From an uncultured Poribacteria bacterium (GTDB lineage Bacteria > Poribacteria > WGA-4E > WGA-3G): 64,000 nt of DNA. The notes beneath the pieces were generated by a model. That model had not been told where the DNA came from. It worked only from the letters and a program-made list of their open reading frames with translations, and ran no database searches. The position numbers and the translations under genes were made by a program. Within the stretch, counting starts at the first letter, position 1; every line of letters starts with the position of its first letter. This document shows, piece after piece, positions 8,477 to 16,913 of this stretch. The stretch is taken from assembly GCA_951828385.1 (NCBI GenBank), contig OX639973.1, forward strand, positions 620,001-684,000, read 5' to 3'.

Positions 8477-9922
8477 TTACTCATCTTCCTCTGGATAGTC
8501 AATCGACCATTTGCCGCGTCCATCGCCAGAAGGCTCTTCTTTCCAAAGATCAAGGAACTTCTCAGGTGCGTTATGCTCCGTGAGATGCGACATAAACATC
8601 TCATGCAACTCCTTGACGAGTTCCATGTTGTCTGGAGCAATGTTGTTCTCGGCTATGGGGTCTGCATGCAAATCGAACAACTCCGGTCTACCGTATTCAC
8701 CGACGGGCGCGTATCCCCAGCGTTCAGTGACAAGGAAAGGTGTTGTCGCTCGGCGAGGCACACTTCCATCGCGGGCACCGATATGGCAACCGGTCACGGC
8801 GTATTCCCTATGCTGTGTATCGCCATTAAGGAGCGCATTCGCGAAGGAACGTCCCTCGAACGGTTCTGGTGGCTCCAAGGTAACGCCAGCCAATTCGCAG
8901 AGCGTCGGCATAATATCCATCGGTTGCGCGATGAGATCCAAGCGTTGCCCTTGCGGAACATCTCCACCAGCAACCAAGAACATCTCGTGGTTAATTTCCG
9001 GGTACGTAGGCCAGTAGCGTTCATCTTTTGGGTCGATGTTGGATTTACCTGTCCGACTGTGTTCGCCGATAGACATCCCGTGGTCGGATAGCACGACGAC
9101 GAGGGTATCGTCCCACAACTCTAAATCTTCCACCTTCTGCAGAATCCGTCCGATGTGTCGGTCAACGAGTTCGGATTCACCGGCGTAGTGTGCCCATAGG
9201 TTGTGCAGCTCCGCATCCGTAAAGAGGGAGGACAGACCGTAGTTCGGATGTAACATCGGCGGACCGGTATAGTCTGGATCGTAGCGTTTGACGAGGTATT
9301 CGGGTGGATCCCACGGTTCGTGCGGATCGAAGAAATCTACCCAGAGGAAGAAGGGACCCGCGTTGTGATTCTCTTCCAACCATCGGATTGTGGTCTCGGA
9401 GGTCCTACCAGAGAACGTCTCCGACTCATACTGGTAGTAGCGGTTCGTCCAACGGTGCGTGTTCGGCAGAGTGTGCCCACGGAACGCTGGATGCGGTCGC
9501 GTCTTCTCATTCGGCATAACGACTTTTATTTCGTCATTGAGATGGAGCAGCGGTTTGTCGCCTTCCTGACCCCGATGCTGGAACGCGGCTTCAAAACAGT
9601 GCTGGAAACGGACGTTGAACAAGTGCGGCGTATCACATATCAGCTGCGTTGCGTATCCCTGCTGGCTCAGAAGTCTCGCGATGGTCGTCCGTCCACTCTG
9701 ATCGATGGGCTGCCACGGATAGTGGGGCCACCCGACTGTTGCCGTCATAATATCTGTACGGTGTGGGACGGTGGGGAAGCTGCTCATATAGAATTTGTCG
9801 ATAGCCGTTGCGCGCTCCGTCTCAAATTTATCGAGCATTGGCGTGCGAATAGGCCGTCTCGCGCGTTCACCTAAGTTATCATACCGAAAAGTATCCGTAA
9901 TAAGCAAAACGATGTTTTTCAT
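8477..9922 (-). CDS. Sulfatase-like hydrolase (alkaline phosphatase superfamily), threonine at the nucleophile position
   Basis: A 481-residue member of the sulfatase/alkaline phosphatase superfamily. It has the N-terminal metal-site motif LLITDTFRYDNLG (aspartate 10) and the late metal motif VVLSDHGMSIGEH. The active-site loop normally reads CxPxR or SxPxR, where the first residue becomes formylglycine. Here it reads TVPHR at residues 51-55, followed by IMTA in place of LLTG. It therefore lacks the cysteine needed for formylglycine, and true sulfatase activity is doubtful. A threonine nucleophile acting on phosphodiesters or phosphonates is an alternative. There is no obvious signal peptide, so it may be cytoplasmic. 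It follows ubiA on the same strand with an AAGGAGAGG ribosome site. Confidence 0.8.
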   Translation of the reverse strand: MKNIVLLITDTFRYDNLGERARRPIRTPMLDKFETERATAIDKFYMSSFPTVPHRTDIMTATVGWPHYPWQPIDQSGRTTIARLLSQQGYATQLICDTPHLFNVRFQHCFEAAFQHRGQEGDKPLLHLNDEIKVVMPNEKTRPHPAFRGHTLPNTHRWTNRYYQYESETFSGRTSETTIRWLEENHNAGPFFLWVDFFDPHEPWDPPEYLVKRYDPDYTGPPMLHPNYGLSSLFTDAELHNLWAHYAGESELVDRHIGRILQKVEDLELWDDTLVVVLSDHGMSIGEHSRTGKSNIDPKDERYWPTYPEINHEMFLVAGGDVPQGQRLDLIAQPMDIMPTLCELAGVTLEPPEPFEGRSFANALLNGDTQHREYAVTGCHIGARDGSVPRRATTPFLVTERWGYAPVGEYGRPELFDLHADPIAENNIAPDNMELVKELHEMFMSHLTEHNAPEKFLDLWKEEPSGDGRGKWSIDYPEEDE

Positions 9923-9967
9923 ATTTGATAATGCCTCTCCTTAATGTGTCTTACACAAAATCGCACC

Positions 9968-10891
9968 TTAAACCTCTTGGCGCGTCGTTTTTAACAGAAA
10001 CAGTGTAATCAATAGCAACGGCAGAATGACCGCTGCGGAAATAACGATAGAGACCTGCGCGCCGATAAGGCACGGAAAAAAGAGAATAGAACCCACCATC
10101 GAACCCTTCAGTGCGAAATAGCCGTTTTCCTCGTTGGGTTCCAAATAGAGTGAGATACGGGTGCTAACGGTCGCAATGACCCCTAAGATCACCCAAACAA
10201 TATAAGACTTCTGAACATCTGGCTCCAGCCAGTATGGTAAAAGTGCGATAGCGAAAGCAAGTACCGTCGCAATCGCAGAGACCCAGAGTGCCGGACGGAT
10301 CCCAATCTGAAGCGGTGTCGTTAGGATGCCGAGCTGTTTGTCGCGTGAAATGTCCTTGAACGTCGTAGTGATATGTGTGCCTAAATCGTAAAGTGTCGTA
10401 GCAGCAAAGGCGTACCACACCAAACGAGGCACAGTACCGCTAACGACTAATGCCCCGAAGACACTCAGTAACCCAATTCCCAAAGGCAGTGTGAGACTCC
10501 CCAAGATGCCTTTCGCTTTGAAAATAGCGTTGTAGAGATGCGAAATAGCGACCAGCCCCATCACCAGAAAACCGGTTGGGCGGTTGAGCAGGAAACCGCC
10601 GATAACACATAATCCGTAGATAAGACTCGCGGGTATGATCGCTTGTCGCGGTGTCAGTCGCTGAGAGGGCAGTGGACGTTCTGGATTTGTCTGCTTGTCC
10701 GTTTCGTGATGGAAATAGTCGTTTTTTATCATTCCGGCGAAGTAGCCAAAAAGCGCGATGAGCAATGCTACCGCAACACGCCACGTGAGCTTTCCCTGAC
10801 TTGCAATGAGCGCGCCCGGAAGCGTCGCGACAATCGGAATCGCAAAGAGCGGATAGCGGACGAGGTCAAGATAGGCTTTGAGGCGGCTCAT
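9968..10891 (-). CDS. UbiA-family prenyltransferase
   Basis: A 307-residue integral membrane protein with about eight or nine hydrophobic segments. Two aspartate-rich motifs mark the UbiA superfamily. The first is NDYFHHETD at residues 57-65, followed by NPERPLPS. The second is FKDISRDKQLG near residue 190. These bind the Mg-diphosphate of a prenyl donor. The acceptor could be a quinone head group, a porphyrin or a lipid; the sequence does not decide this. It lies between a beta-helix lipoprotein gene (14 bases away) and a sulfatase-like gene on the same strand, so all three may form one transcript. It is not next to the UbiX-like gene at 19848, so a quinone operon is not implied. Confidence 0.85.
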   Translation of the reverse strand: MSRLKAYLDLVRYPLFAIPIVATLPGALIASQGKLTWRVAVALLIALFGYFAGMIKNDYFHHETDKQTNPERPLPSQRLTPRQAIIPASLIYGLCVIGGFLLNRPTGFLVMGLVAISHLYNAIFKAKGILGSLTLPLGIGLLSVFGALVVSGTVPRLVWYAFAATTLYDLGTHITTTFKDISRDKQLGILTTPLQIGIRPALWVSAIATVLAFAIALLPYWLEPDVQKSYIVWVILGVIATVSTRISLYLEPNEENGYFALKGSMVGSILFFPCLIGAQVSIVISAAVILPLLLITLFLLKTTRQEV

Positions 10892-10905
10892 ATATCAATG
10901 TCCTA

Positions 10906-11997
10906 TTAGAAATTTTCTCGCGGCACACCAGCCTCTGTCACCGGAGAATTTCTCGGTTCAAAGGATTCCTCTACGCCGTAAAACTGATCGCTCTGTGTCC
11001 CGATGCCAAGTTCTGTTATATTAGGTCCAACCTGTTTATTGCCTTGAATGAAATTGTCCCGGAGTCTACCACCATCATAGACCGCCCAACCGATGTTCAT
11101 CGTGATGTTGTTAGAGACGATTTCTGGGGAAGCAGTAGAATAGCAAGTAATCGCGTTCTGATAATTAGCACGCAGGATATTATACTGGATACGCGGTCGG
11201 GAGTCATCTTCGCATGAAATTCCGTATTCGTTGGCAGCGAATTCGTTGTACTCGACTTCCGGTGAAGCACTGCCCTGTAATTTTGTGCCTATGCCGTTCC
11301 TGTTAAATTCGTTGCGGGTAATCGTCGGATTGGTGCTTTCACAAAGTACGCCTGTATTATTCTCGCTAAAAAGGCAGCTTTCGATTTGGACTGCGTCCGT
11401 TCGCGCGCTGATACCGACAGTCGCGTGTTGAATCCGGCAATATGTTAGACGGCTATTCGGACTTGTGGCTTCAATCTGAATGCCTGCCCAATCCCCCGCT
11501 CTTGGCGGATCTGCTGCTACAGTTTTCGGAATTCTGGTGCCGGTACCCCTCTGTCCCCGCATTGCTGAGGGATTTGTTGCAAATGTAGGAATCGTTGTTT
11601 TTTCTACTGGTGTTTGTTCGATCTTCCGCTGTTTCCCTAAGGAACCGAAGACGATCATACGCTCTGGCGATCCTTCGGCATAGAGTTCGCCGTGCACAAT
11701 AAGTTCGCTCGGTGTATCCGTCGGTTCAAAACCGACAATGGTTCCCGAACGGATGGTCAATGTTATTCCTTCCGGCACCACGACGGTGTTAGTGATATAG
11801 ATGCGTCCGTCCCAGACCTCATTCTCGGTCAGTTCACCGGATTTCTCTACAATTTCAAAACTCGCACCGTCTATATTGAAGTTAAACATGTCGCCTTGGC
11901 ATCCGCAATAAAACCCTGATAGGACACAGATCAGGAAAATTAGAACGGTATAAGGCGTGAATTTCTTATGCTGTTGTTTAATTGTTGTTGTTTTCAT
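10906..11997 (-). CDS. Probable lipoprotein with a right-handed parallel beta-helix
   Basis: A 363-residue exported protein. A basic N-terminus is followed by a hydrophobic stretch and cysteines at FYCGC, consistent with a lipoprotein signal. From about residue 150 there are short repeats of the beta-helix type (asparagine-rich turns such as ENNTGV, NRNGIGT, AANEYGI, RANYQNA), as in NosD/pectate-lyase-like folds. An earlier beta-rich part (60-110) reads like the first coils. Such proteins bind or cleave polysaccharides, but no catalytic residues can be assigned. It is the first gene of the minus-strand trio with ubiA and the sulfatase-like gene. No Shine-Dalgarno sequence is visible before the ATG; a promoter lies so close that the mRNA may be leaderless. 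Confidence 0.7.
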   Translation of the reverse strand: MKTTTIKQQHKKFTPYTVLIFLICVLSGFYCGCQGDMFNFNIDGASFEIVEKSGELTENEVWDGRIYITNTVVVPEGITLTIRSGTIVGFEPTDTPSELIVHGELYAEGSPERMIVFGSLGKQRKIEQTPVEKTTIPTFATNPSAMRGQRGTGTRIPKTVAADPPRAGDWAGIQIEATSPNSRLTYCRIQHATVGISARTDAVQIESCLFSENNTGVLCESTNPTITRNEFNRNGIGTKLQGSASPEVEYNEFAANEYGISCEDDSRPRIQYNILRANYQNAITCYSTASPEIVSNNITMNIGWAVYDGGRLRDNFIQGNKQVGPNITELGIGTQSDQFYGVEESFEPRNSPVTEAGVPRENF

Positions 11998-12003
11998 ACT
12001 ATA

Positions 12004-12032
12004 TTTTTACCATAGGTAAAGATTCCTGTCAA
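12004..12032 (-). promoter_or_regulatory. Candidate promoter for the beta-helix lipoprotein gene, possibly leaderless
   Basis: On the minus strand TTGACA (12032-12027) is followed after 17 bases by TAAAAA (12009-12004). Transcription would begin about 7 bases further on, at or next to the ATG at 11997. This fits the lack of a ribosome-binding site. Confidence 0.4.
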
Positions 12033-12165
12033 GCATCAAAGAAAGCAGAGCCATTCAGTTTTCCGTAATTTCGGTTCTCCAATCGTGGAATCTTTCTTAT
12101 AGAAACGATTTTTGGGTCGTAACGTTTACGAACCACTGATGGTTGACTGCTTCGTGAAAAAAAGT

Positions 12166-12194
12166 TTGACATCAGCAGTTAAATTTGCTATAAT
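12166..12194 (+). promoter_or_regulatory. Consensus sigma70 promoter of the ffh-rpsP operon
   Basis: TTGACA at 12166-12171 and TATAAT at 12189-12194 with exactly 17 bases between them: a full consensus. It gives a leader of about 125 bases before ffh. The rest of the 328-base gap between the divergent genes at 11997 and 12326 holds only this promoter and the opposite-strand one at 12004-12032. Confidence 0.85.
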
Positions 12195-12325
12195 TGTATA
12201 ATTAGGAGTTGGTGTGTCTTTACACATTTCTTCGCGTTTTGATAGAGCAGCAGATCATACATCGGCAATTGCACATTTTAGGCACTAAAGCATAACCGCA
12301 CCTACAGAAAAAGGACACAGAAAGC

Positions 12326-13741
12326 ATGTTTGAGAGTTTAAACGATAGGTTGCAAAGCACTTTCAAAAAACTCAAAGGGCAAGGGAAACTCACGGAGAAC
12401 AATATCTCTGAGACCTTGCGTGAGGTGCGGCGCGCTTTTCTGGAGGCAGATGTTAACTATAAAGTCACACGTGAGTTTATAGAGCGGATTAAGGTGCGCG
12501 CCCTCGGTCAAGAGGTGTTAGGTAGTCTTACGCCTGAGTTACAGATCGCCCGAATTATTGGCGAAGAACTGACCCAATTGATGGGCAACAGTGCAGAAAA
12601 GATTCAAATCGCCTCGAACGGTCCGACAGTAGTGATGCTTGTCGGCTTACAAGGTGCCGGTAAGACGACTGTGGCAGCGAAATTAGCCCTTAGATTCCGA
12701 AAAGACGGACGGAAACCGCTCCTCGTTGCGGCGGATGTATATCGACCCGCCGCTATTAAGCAGTTACAAGTGCTCGGCGAACAGACGGAGACACCAGTGT
12801 TTTCAATGGGAACAGAGGTTTCCCCAGTCGAGATCGCGGCGGCAGCTGTCAAAGAGGCTTTAGCACACGGACATAACTGCGTTATTATTGACACTGCGGG
12901 ACGTTTGCATGTTGATGCTGAATTGATGGGTGAACTTCGGCAGATTAAAGCGCAGGTCAACCCTTCTGAAATTTTGCTCATCGTTGATGCAATGACCGGA
13001 CAAGATGCCGTAAATGTAGCAGAGAACTTCAACAACGACTTGGACATTGATGGTGTTATCCTGACGAAAATGGATGGCGACGCTCGCGGCGGTGCGGCAC
13101 TTTCGATTCGGCATATCACAGAGAAACCGATTAAATTCATCGGTGTCGGTGAGAAGATTGAGGCAGCATCGCTTGAAGAATTTCATCCAGAACGGATGTC
13201 GTCTCGTATCCTCGGACAAGGTGATTTCCAAACGCTGCTTGAAAAGGCGGAGGAAGTCTTCACCGAAGATCAGGCGAAGGAACTTGAGCGTAAACTCGTA
13301 GAAAACAAAGGACTGGATTTTAACGATTTTCTCACACAACTTGAGCAGCTGAAAAATATGGGACCTTTGGATCAATTAATGGATCTAATGCCCTTTAAGA
13401 ACCAGTTGCCTGTCAAGAATCTTACACCAGACGAGAGCCTTTTGCGAACTGCTAAAGCGATGATTCAATCAATGACGCTTGAGGAACGAAAGAACCCTCG
13501 CCTGTTAGATAGAAGTCGAAAACTCCGTATTTCCAAAGGTAGCGGTACGACCGTAAATCAGATAAATATGCTGGTTTCACAGCTCCAGATGATGAACCGT
13601 ATGTTAAACCAGCAAGCGGCAATGGCACTGCCGCAAATGGGAGCATCTTCAAACAAAAAGATGGGGCGGAAGATAGGCGCGATGCCGCGTCCGAAGCGGA
13701 AGGCATCACGAAAGCCCCGGAAGCGCAAACGCCGCAAATAG
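12326..13741 (+). CDS. ffh: Signal recognition particle protein Ffh (SRP54)
   Basis: A 471-residue SRP GTPase. The N-domain helices occupy residues 1-90. The G1 loop GLQGAGKTT is at 107-115, followed by DTAGRL and TKMDGDARGG of the G domain. The C-terminal M domain is methionine-rich (for example MLVSQLQMMNRMLN) and ends in a very basic tail. It binds signal sequences and 4.5S RNA and delivers ribosomes to FtsY at the membrane. It heads an operon with ribosomal protein and tRNA-modification genes, a common bacterial arrangement. The length and all GTPase motifs are normal. Confidence 0.97.
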   Translation: MFESLNDRLQSTFKKLKGQGKLTENNISETLREVRRAFLEADVNYKVTREFIERIKVRALGQEVLGSLTPELQIARIIGEELTQLMGNSAEKIQIASNGPTVVMLVGLQGAGKTTVAAKLALRFRKDGRKPLLVAADVYRPAAIKQLQVLGEQTETPVFSMGTEVSPVEIAAAAVKEALAHGHNCVIIDTAGRLHVDAELMGELRQIKAQVNPSEILLIVDAMTGQDAVNVAENFNNDLDIDGVILTKMDGDARGGAALSIRHITEKPIKFIGVGEKIEAASLEEFHPERMSSRILGQGDFQTLLEKAEEVFTEDQAKELERKLVENKGLDFNDFLTQLEQLKNMGPLDQLMDLMPFKNQLPVKNLTPDESLLRTAKAMIQSMTLEERKNPRLLDRSRKLRISKGSGTTVNQINMLVSQLQMMNRMLNQQAAMALPQMGASSNKKMGRKIGAMPRPKRKASRKPRKRKRRK

Positions 13742-13802
13742 CGATAGGTGAGAACGCCTGTCTATAAGAGAAAGCGGCACAGATACCATTAGGAGGTATT
13801 TT

Positions 13803-14213
13803 TTGGCAGTTAGAATTAGATTACAACGACACGGTAGAAAGAAACGTCCTTTTTATCGGCTCGTCGCGGCTGACGCACGAGCACAGAGAGATGGCGTGTT
13901 TTTAGAACGTCTCGGCCATTACAATCCGTTAACGGATCCGGCAGATGTTTTTATTGATGAAGAGAAAGCTTTGAAATGGTTGAGGCGGGGCGCGCAGCCC
14001 TCGGATACGGCAAAACGTTTACTCTCCAAAAGTGGCATTTTGATGAAATTTGAATACGAAAAATTGGGGAAACCGATGCCAGGAACTGAAACCGCCGATG
14101 AAGCCGCGAAAACGGATGATACCGAACCTACCGAAGCACAAGAAACAGCATCTGAAGCAGAAACCCCGCTGACTGAAGAAACATCCGACGAATCCGCCGA
14201 TGAAGAAGAATAG
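13803..14213 (+). CDS. rpsP: 30S ribosomal protein S16 with long acidic tail
   Basis: The first 80 or so residues ([20 protein letters not shown] onward) are ordinary S16, which binds 16S rRNA in the 30S body. The start is TTG at 13803, chosen because AGGAGG at 13791-13796 lies six bases before it and because S16 homologues begin at this point. The protein is 136 residues, against about 80-90 in most bacteria. The extra C-terminal part, from about residue 95, is almost entirely Glu, Asp, Thr, Ser and Ala. Its role is unknown; long tails on S16 are seen in several phyla. It is second in the ffh operon. Confidence 0.95.
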   Translation: MAVRIRLQRHGRKKRPFYRLVAADARAQRDGVFLERLGHYNPLTDPADVFIDEEKALKWLRRGAQPSDTAKRLLSKSGILMKFEYEKLGKPMPGTETADEAAKTDDTEPTEAQETASEAETPLTEETSDESADEEE

Positions 14214-14278
14214 CATCTGCTTAACAGGTGCCGGAAATATAGGCGGTGGGCATATCTACTGAAATCCGAAAGTGAACT

Positions 14279-14542
14279 ATGTTCAAAGATTTGATTGAAT
14301 ACATCGTAAAATCTCTCGTTGATTATCCCGACGAGGTGGTGGTTCGTGAAGTAACTGGCGAAACGGTGGTTATTATTGAACTGACTGTCACGGAGGAAGA
14401 TTTGGGGAAAATCATCGGTAGATACGGACGCACCCTGAAAGCCATTAGGAGTGTCCTTTATACCGCCGGATTGCGAGCGAATAAGAAGGTGATTCTTGAG
14501 TTGATTGATGAACCGAGGCCGGATGGGCAGATTGAAGAATAG
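14279..14542 (+). CDS. khpA: KH-domain RNA-binding protein KhpA
   Basis: An 87-residue protein made of a single type II KH domain. The GxxG RNA-binding loop is in LGKIIGRYGRTLKAIRSVL. KhpA (YlqC) binds structured RNA, usually with KhpB, and is typically encoded between rpsP and rimM-trmD. Here rimM is absent and trmD follows after 51 bases. It is slightly longer than the usual 75-80 residues because of a short charged C-terminus. Confidence 0.92.
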   Translation: MFKDLIEYIVKSLVDYPDEVVVREVTGETVVIIELTVTEEDLGKIIGRYGRTLKAIRSVLYTAGLRANKKVILELIDEPRPDGQIEE

Positions 14543-14593
14543 CAGTCAGGACGGAAATTTTTCAGGTTTTCCTTAAGCCGAAAGCCAATAAAA

Positions 14594-15322
14594 ATGAAAA
14601 TCGATGTGCTCGCCCTATTTCCAGAGATAATTGCACCGGCGTTAGAGACCGGAATCCTCAAACGTGTTCAGGAGGCGGATAAACTCACCGTTAATCTTCA
14701 TAACCTTCGCGATTGGGCAACTGATAAACATAAGTCGGTTGATGACTATCCTTATGGCGGGGGCGCGGGAATGATTCTTAAACCTGAGCCTATTTTCGCG
14801 GCGGTTGCAGCGTTGAACTCGGAAGAAACAGCGCATATTATCTATCTGACCCCTCAAGGTACACCTTTGACGCAAGGGGTCGCGGAATCGCTTTCTTTGG
14901 AAACACATCTCGTGCTTTTATGCGGTCGTTACAAAGGGGTTGACGAACGGGTGCGCGACCGATTGGTAACGACTGAACTTTCTATCGGCGATTATGTCTT
15001 GAGCGGCGGTGAAATTGCAGCCCTTGTTTTGATTGATGCTATTGGGCGTGTACTGCCGGGGGCACTTGGCGATTACGAGTCTGCACACGTTGATTCATTC
15101 AGTCAGGAATTGCTTGACCATCCGCACTACACACGTCCTGCGGAGTTTGGTGGCATGCGTGTTCCTGAGGTGCTCGTGAGTGGGCATCATGAAAATATTG
15201 AAAAGTGGCGGTATGCTGAGGCACTCAAACGCACAGCGAAACACCGCCCAGATTTACTCCAGAAACTGGAACTCAGCGAGGAAGATATCGCAATACTTAA
15301 AACGGCGGGGTTAGCGGAGTAA
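14594..15322 (+). CDS. trmD: tRNA (guanine37-N1)-methyltransferase TrmD
   Basis: A 242-residue SPOUT-class enzyme that methylates G37 next to the anticodon and so prevents frameshifting. Seen are the N-terminal MKIDVLALFPEII, the loop YPYGGGAGMILKPEPIF, the knot residues LCGRYKGVDERV and IGDYVLSGGE, and HYTRPAEF near the end. Length is normal. It is the fourth gene of the ffh operon. A repeat element lies between it and rplS (15374-15481). Confidence 0.97.
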   Translation: MKIDVLALFPEIIAPALETGILKRVQEADKLTVNLHNLRDWATDKHKSVDDYPYGGGAGMILKPEPIFAAVAALNSEETAHIIYLTPQGTPLTQGVAESLSLETHLVLLCGRYKGVDERVRDRLVTTELSIGDYVLSGGEIAALVLIDAIGRVLPGALGDYESAHVDSFSQELLDHPHYTRPAEFGGMRVPEVLVSGHHENIEKWRYAEALKRTAKHRPDLLQKLELSEEDIAILKTAGLAE

Positions 15323-15373
15323 AACAAAATAGTGTATTTTGCGTTTATACGGAATTATAAAATCGATTTTATG

Positions 15374-15481
15374 CGTTAACCCAAGTTTCTATAGACATAA
15401 CACCCCTACAGGGTGAAGAAAGTGTCGGAAAAACCGTGTTACAATGCTTAAAATCCGTTGGTAGCAGCTTGAGTTACGTTA
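15374..15481. mobile_element. Short MITE-like repeat, second copy, inside the trmD-rplS gap
   Basis: TAACCCAAGTTTCTAT at 15377-15392 pairs imperfectly with GTAGCAGCTTGAGTTA at 15461-15476, and CGTTA flanks both sides (15374-15378 and 15477-15481). The 80 bases at 15397-15476 match 8293-8372 with seven differences, all transitions. It ends 19 bases before the rplS start codon, just before the AAAGGAG ribosome site. Confidence 0.6.
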
Positions 15482-15500
15482 GTGAAAAGGAGAAATAAAG

Positions 15501-15845
15501 ATGAACTTGATCGAATCTGTTGAGAATCAATACATGAAAAGCGATATTCCGGAGTTTGGTCCGGGGGATATTGTTAAGGTGAATACACGGATCCGCGAAG
15601 GACAGAAGGAACGGATTCAGGCGTACGAAGGAACCGTTATTCGGCGCGCACACGGTGGACTCCGGGCTACTTTTACTGTCCGGCGCGTTGCATTTGGTGC
15701 CGGCAGCGAAAGGACGTTCCCTCTGCATTCACCTAATATTGAAAGCATTCAGGTGGTACGATACGGCGCAGTCCGGCGAGCGAAGTTGTATTACTTACGT
15801 GAGCGTACCGGCAGAGCCGCCCGCGTCAGAGAACGTAGACAATAA
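15501..15845 (+). CDS. rplS: 50S ribosomal protein L19
   Basis: A 114-residue L19, which sits at the 30S-50S interface. Typical blocks are present: [26 protein letters not shown], and the basic end [18 protein letters not shown]. An AAAGGAG site precedes the ATG. It overlaps nothing and lies 10 bases before rnhB. A repeat element is inserted directly upstream, so transcription from the ffh promoter has to pass through a potential hairpin. Confidence 0.96.
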   Translation: MNLIESVENQYMKSDIPEFGPGDIVKVNTRIREGQKERIQAYEGTVIRRAHGGLRATFTVRRVAFGAGSERTFPLHSPNIESIQVVRYGAVRRAKLYYLRERTGRAARVRERRQ

Positions 15846-15855
15846 CCTGATACAG

Positions 15856-16449
15856 ATGGACGTTTTTGAACGTGATTGCCAACGAAACGGTTATAGACAG
15901 ATTGCGGGCATTGACGAGGCGGGCCGAGGTGCCTTGGCCGGTCCCGTCATTGCCGCTGCAGTCATTTTGCCGATCAATTGCAGTATCGAGGGTTTGAAGG
16001 ATTCAAAGCAGTTAACACCGAAGCAACGCGACCGTTTGTCCGATGAAATTTACAGTGTCGCTGTGTCTGTCGCGATTGGCTCCGTGGACAACCACCTTGT
16101 TGACGAGTTAAATGTTCTCGAAGCGACCCTATTGGCAATGCGGCAAGCGATAGAAAAACTCACCCTCCAACCTGATTATCTCCTCGTTGACGGCATCAAT
16201 TTTCCTGTAACAGATATCCAAGGTGAAGCAATTAAGAAAGGCGATAGCCGAAGTTATTCCATTGCGGCTGCCTCCATTATCGCCAAGACGACCCGCGATA
16301 GACGCATGATTGCGCTGGATCGCACCTATCCTGACTACGGATTCTCCCAACACAAAGGCTATCCGACATCACAGCATCGACAGGCGATTGCTCAGTTCGG
16401 TGCTTCCGATATTCATCGACACACCTTTAAGCTGCTTTCAGATGATTAG
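15856..16449 (+). CDS. rnhB: Ribonuclease HII
   Basis: A 197-residue RNase HII that removes ribonucleotides and RNA primers from DNA hybrids. The signature IDEAGRGALAGPV begins about residue 17 and carries the catalytic Asp and Glu. Further acidic residues appear at LKDSKQLTP and LLVDGIN. I chose the ATG at 15856 because it gives the family length and lies just after the rplS stop; the open frame extends 67 codons upstream only as overlap with rplS. It is part of the conserved rplS-rnhB-yraN order. Confidence 0.94.
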   Translation: MDVFERDCQRNGYRQIAGIDEAGRGALAGPVIAAAVILPINCSIEGLKDSKQLTPKQRDRLSDEIYSVAVSVAIGSVDNHLVDELNVLEATLLAMRQAIEKLTLQPDYLLVDGINFPVTDIQGEAIKKGDSRSYSIAAASIIAKTTRDRRMIALDRTYPDYGFSQHKGYPTSQHRQAIAQFGASDIHRHTFKLLSDD

Positions 16450-16501
16450 AATGAGGGTGCTTGCGTGTTTTAACACACACAGCTTGGAAAGGAAAATGCA
16501 A

Positions 16502-16888
16502 ATGGCGTATTCACGCTTGGACATCGCAAAAACGGGTGAGTCGTTGGCGGTTGCACATCTCAAAGCGCGCGGCTATGATATCCTTGAACGGAATTACCGA
16601 GCCGTTCGCGGTGAGATTGATCTTATCGCACAAGATGGCGATTTTATCGTTTTTGTGGAAGTTAAGACGCGACGCAGCCTCAAATTCGGGTTACCCCAAA
16701 CGGCTGTAACGACGCAAAAACAGCGACAAATTTCCAAAGTCGCTTTAGCATATCTACAAGCCAAGAATCTTTTTGACGCGCCCTGTCGTTTTGATGTGAT
16801 AGCGATTCATTTGTCTCCGCAGCTTACGTTGCTAAAGCTTGAACAGATTGAGAGTGCGTTTGAATTTCAAGCCAAAAACAGATACTGA
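16502..16888 (+). CDS. yraN: YraN/UPF0102 family endonuclease-like protein
   Basis: A 128-residue protein with the restriction-endonuclease-like core of the UPF0102 family. The key residues are in RAVRGEIDLIAQDG and FVEVKTRRS, giving the E-D-ExK pattern. The function is unsettled; members are thought to act on DNA or Holliday-junction-like substrates. I chose the ATG at 16502, which lies 8 bases after AAAGGA (16488-16493), rather than the ATG at 16496. It is the last gene of the ffh operon and converges with the amidohydrolase gene 25 bases away. No clear terminator is seen between them. Confidence 0.9.
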   Translation: MAYSRLDIAKTGESLAVAHLKARGYDILERNYRAVRGEIDLIAQDGDFIVFVEVKTRRSLKFGLPQTAVTTQKQRQISKVALAYLQAKNLFDAPCRFDVIAIHLSPQLTLLKLEQIESAFEFQAKNRY

Positions 16889-16913
16889 AGAGCTTTTCGT
16901 CAGTTCCAATACC

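Noticed and set aside
8462-9091. Plus-strand open frame over the sulfatase-like gene
   Set aside because: The minus-strand gene has clear superfamily motifs; this frame shows none and is a shadow.
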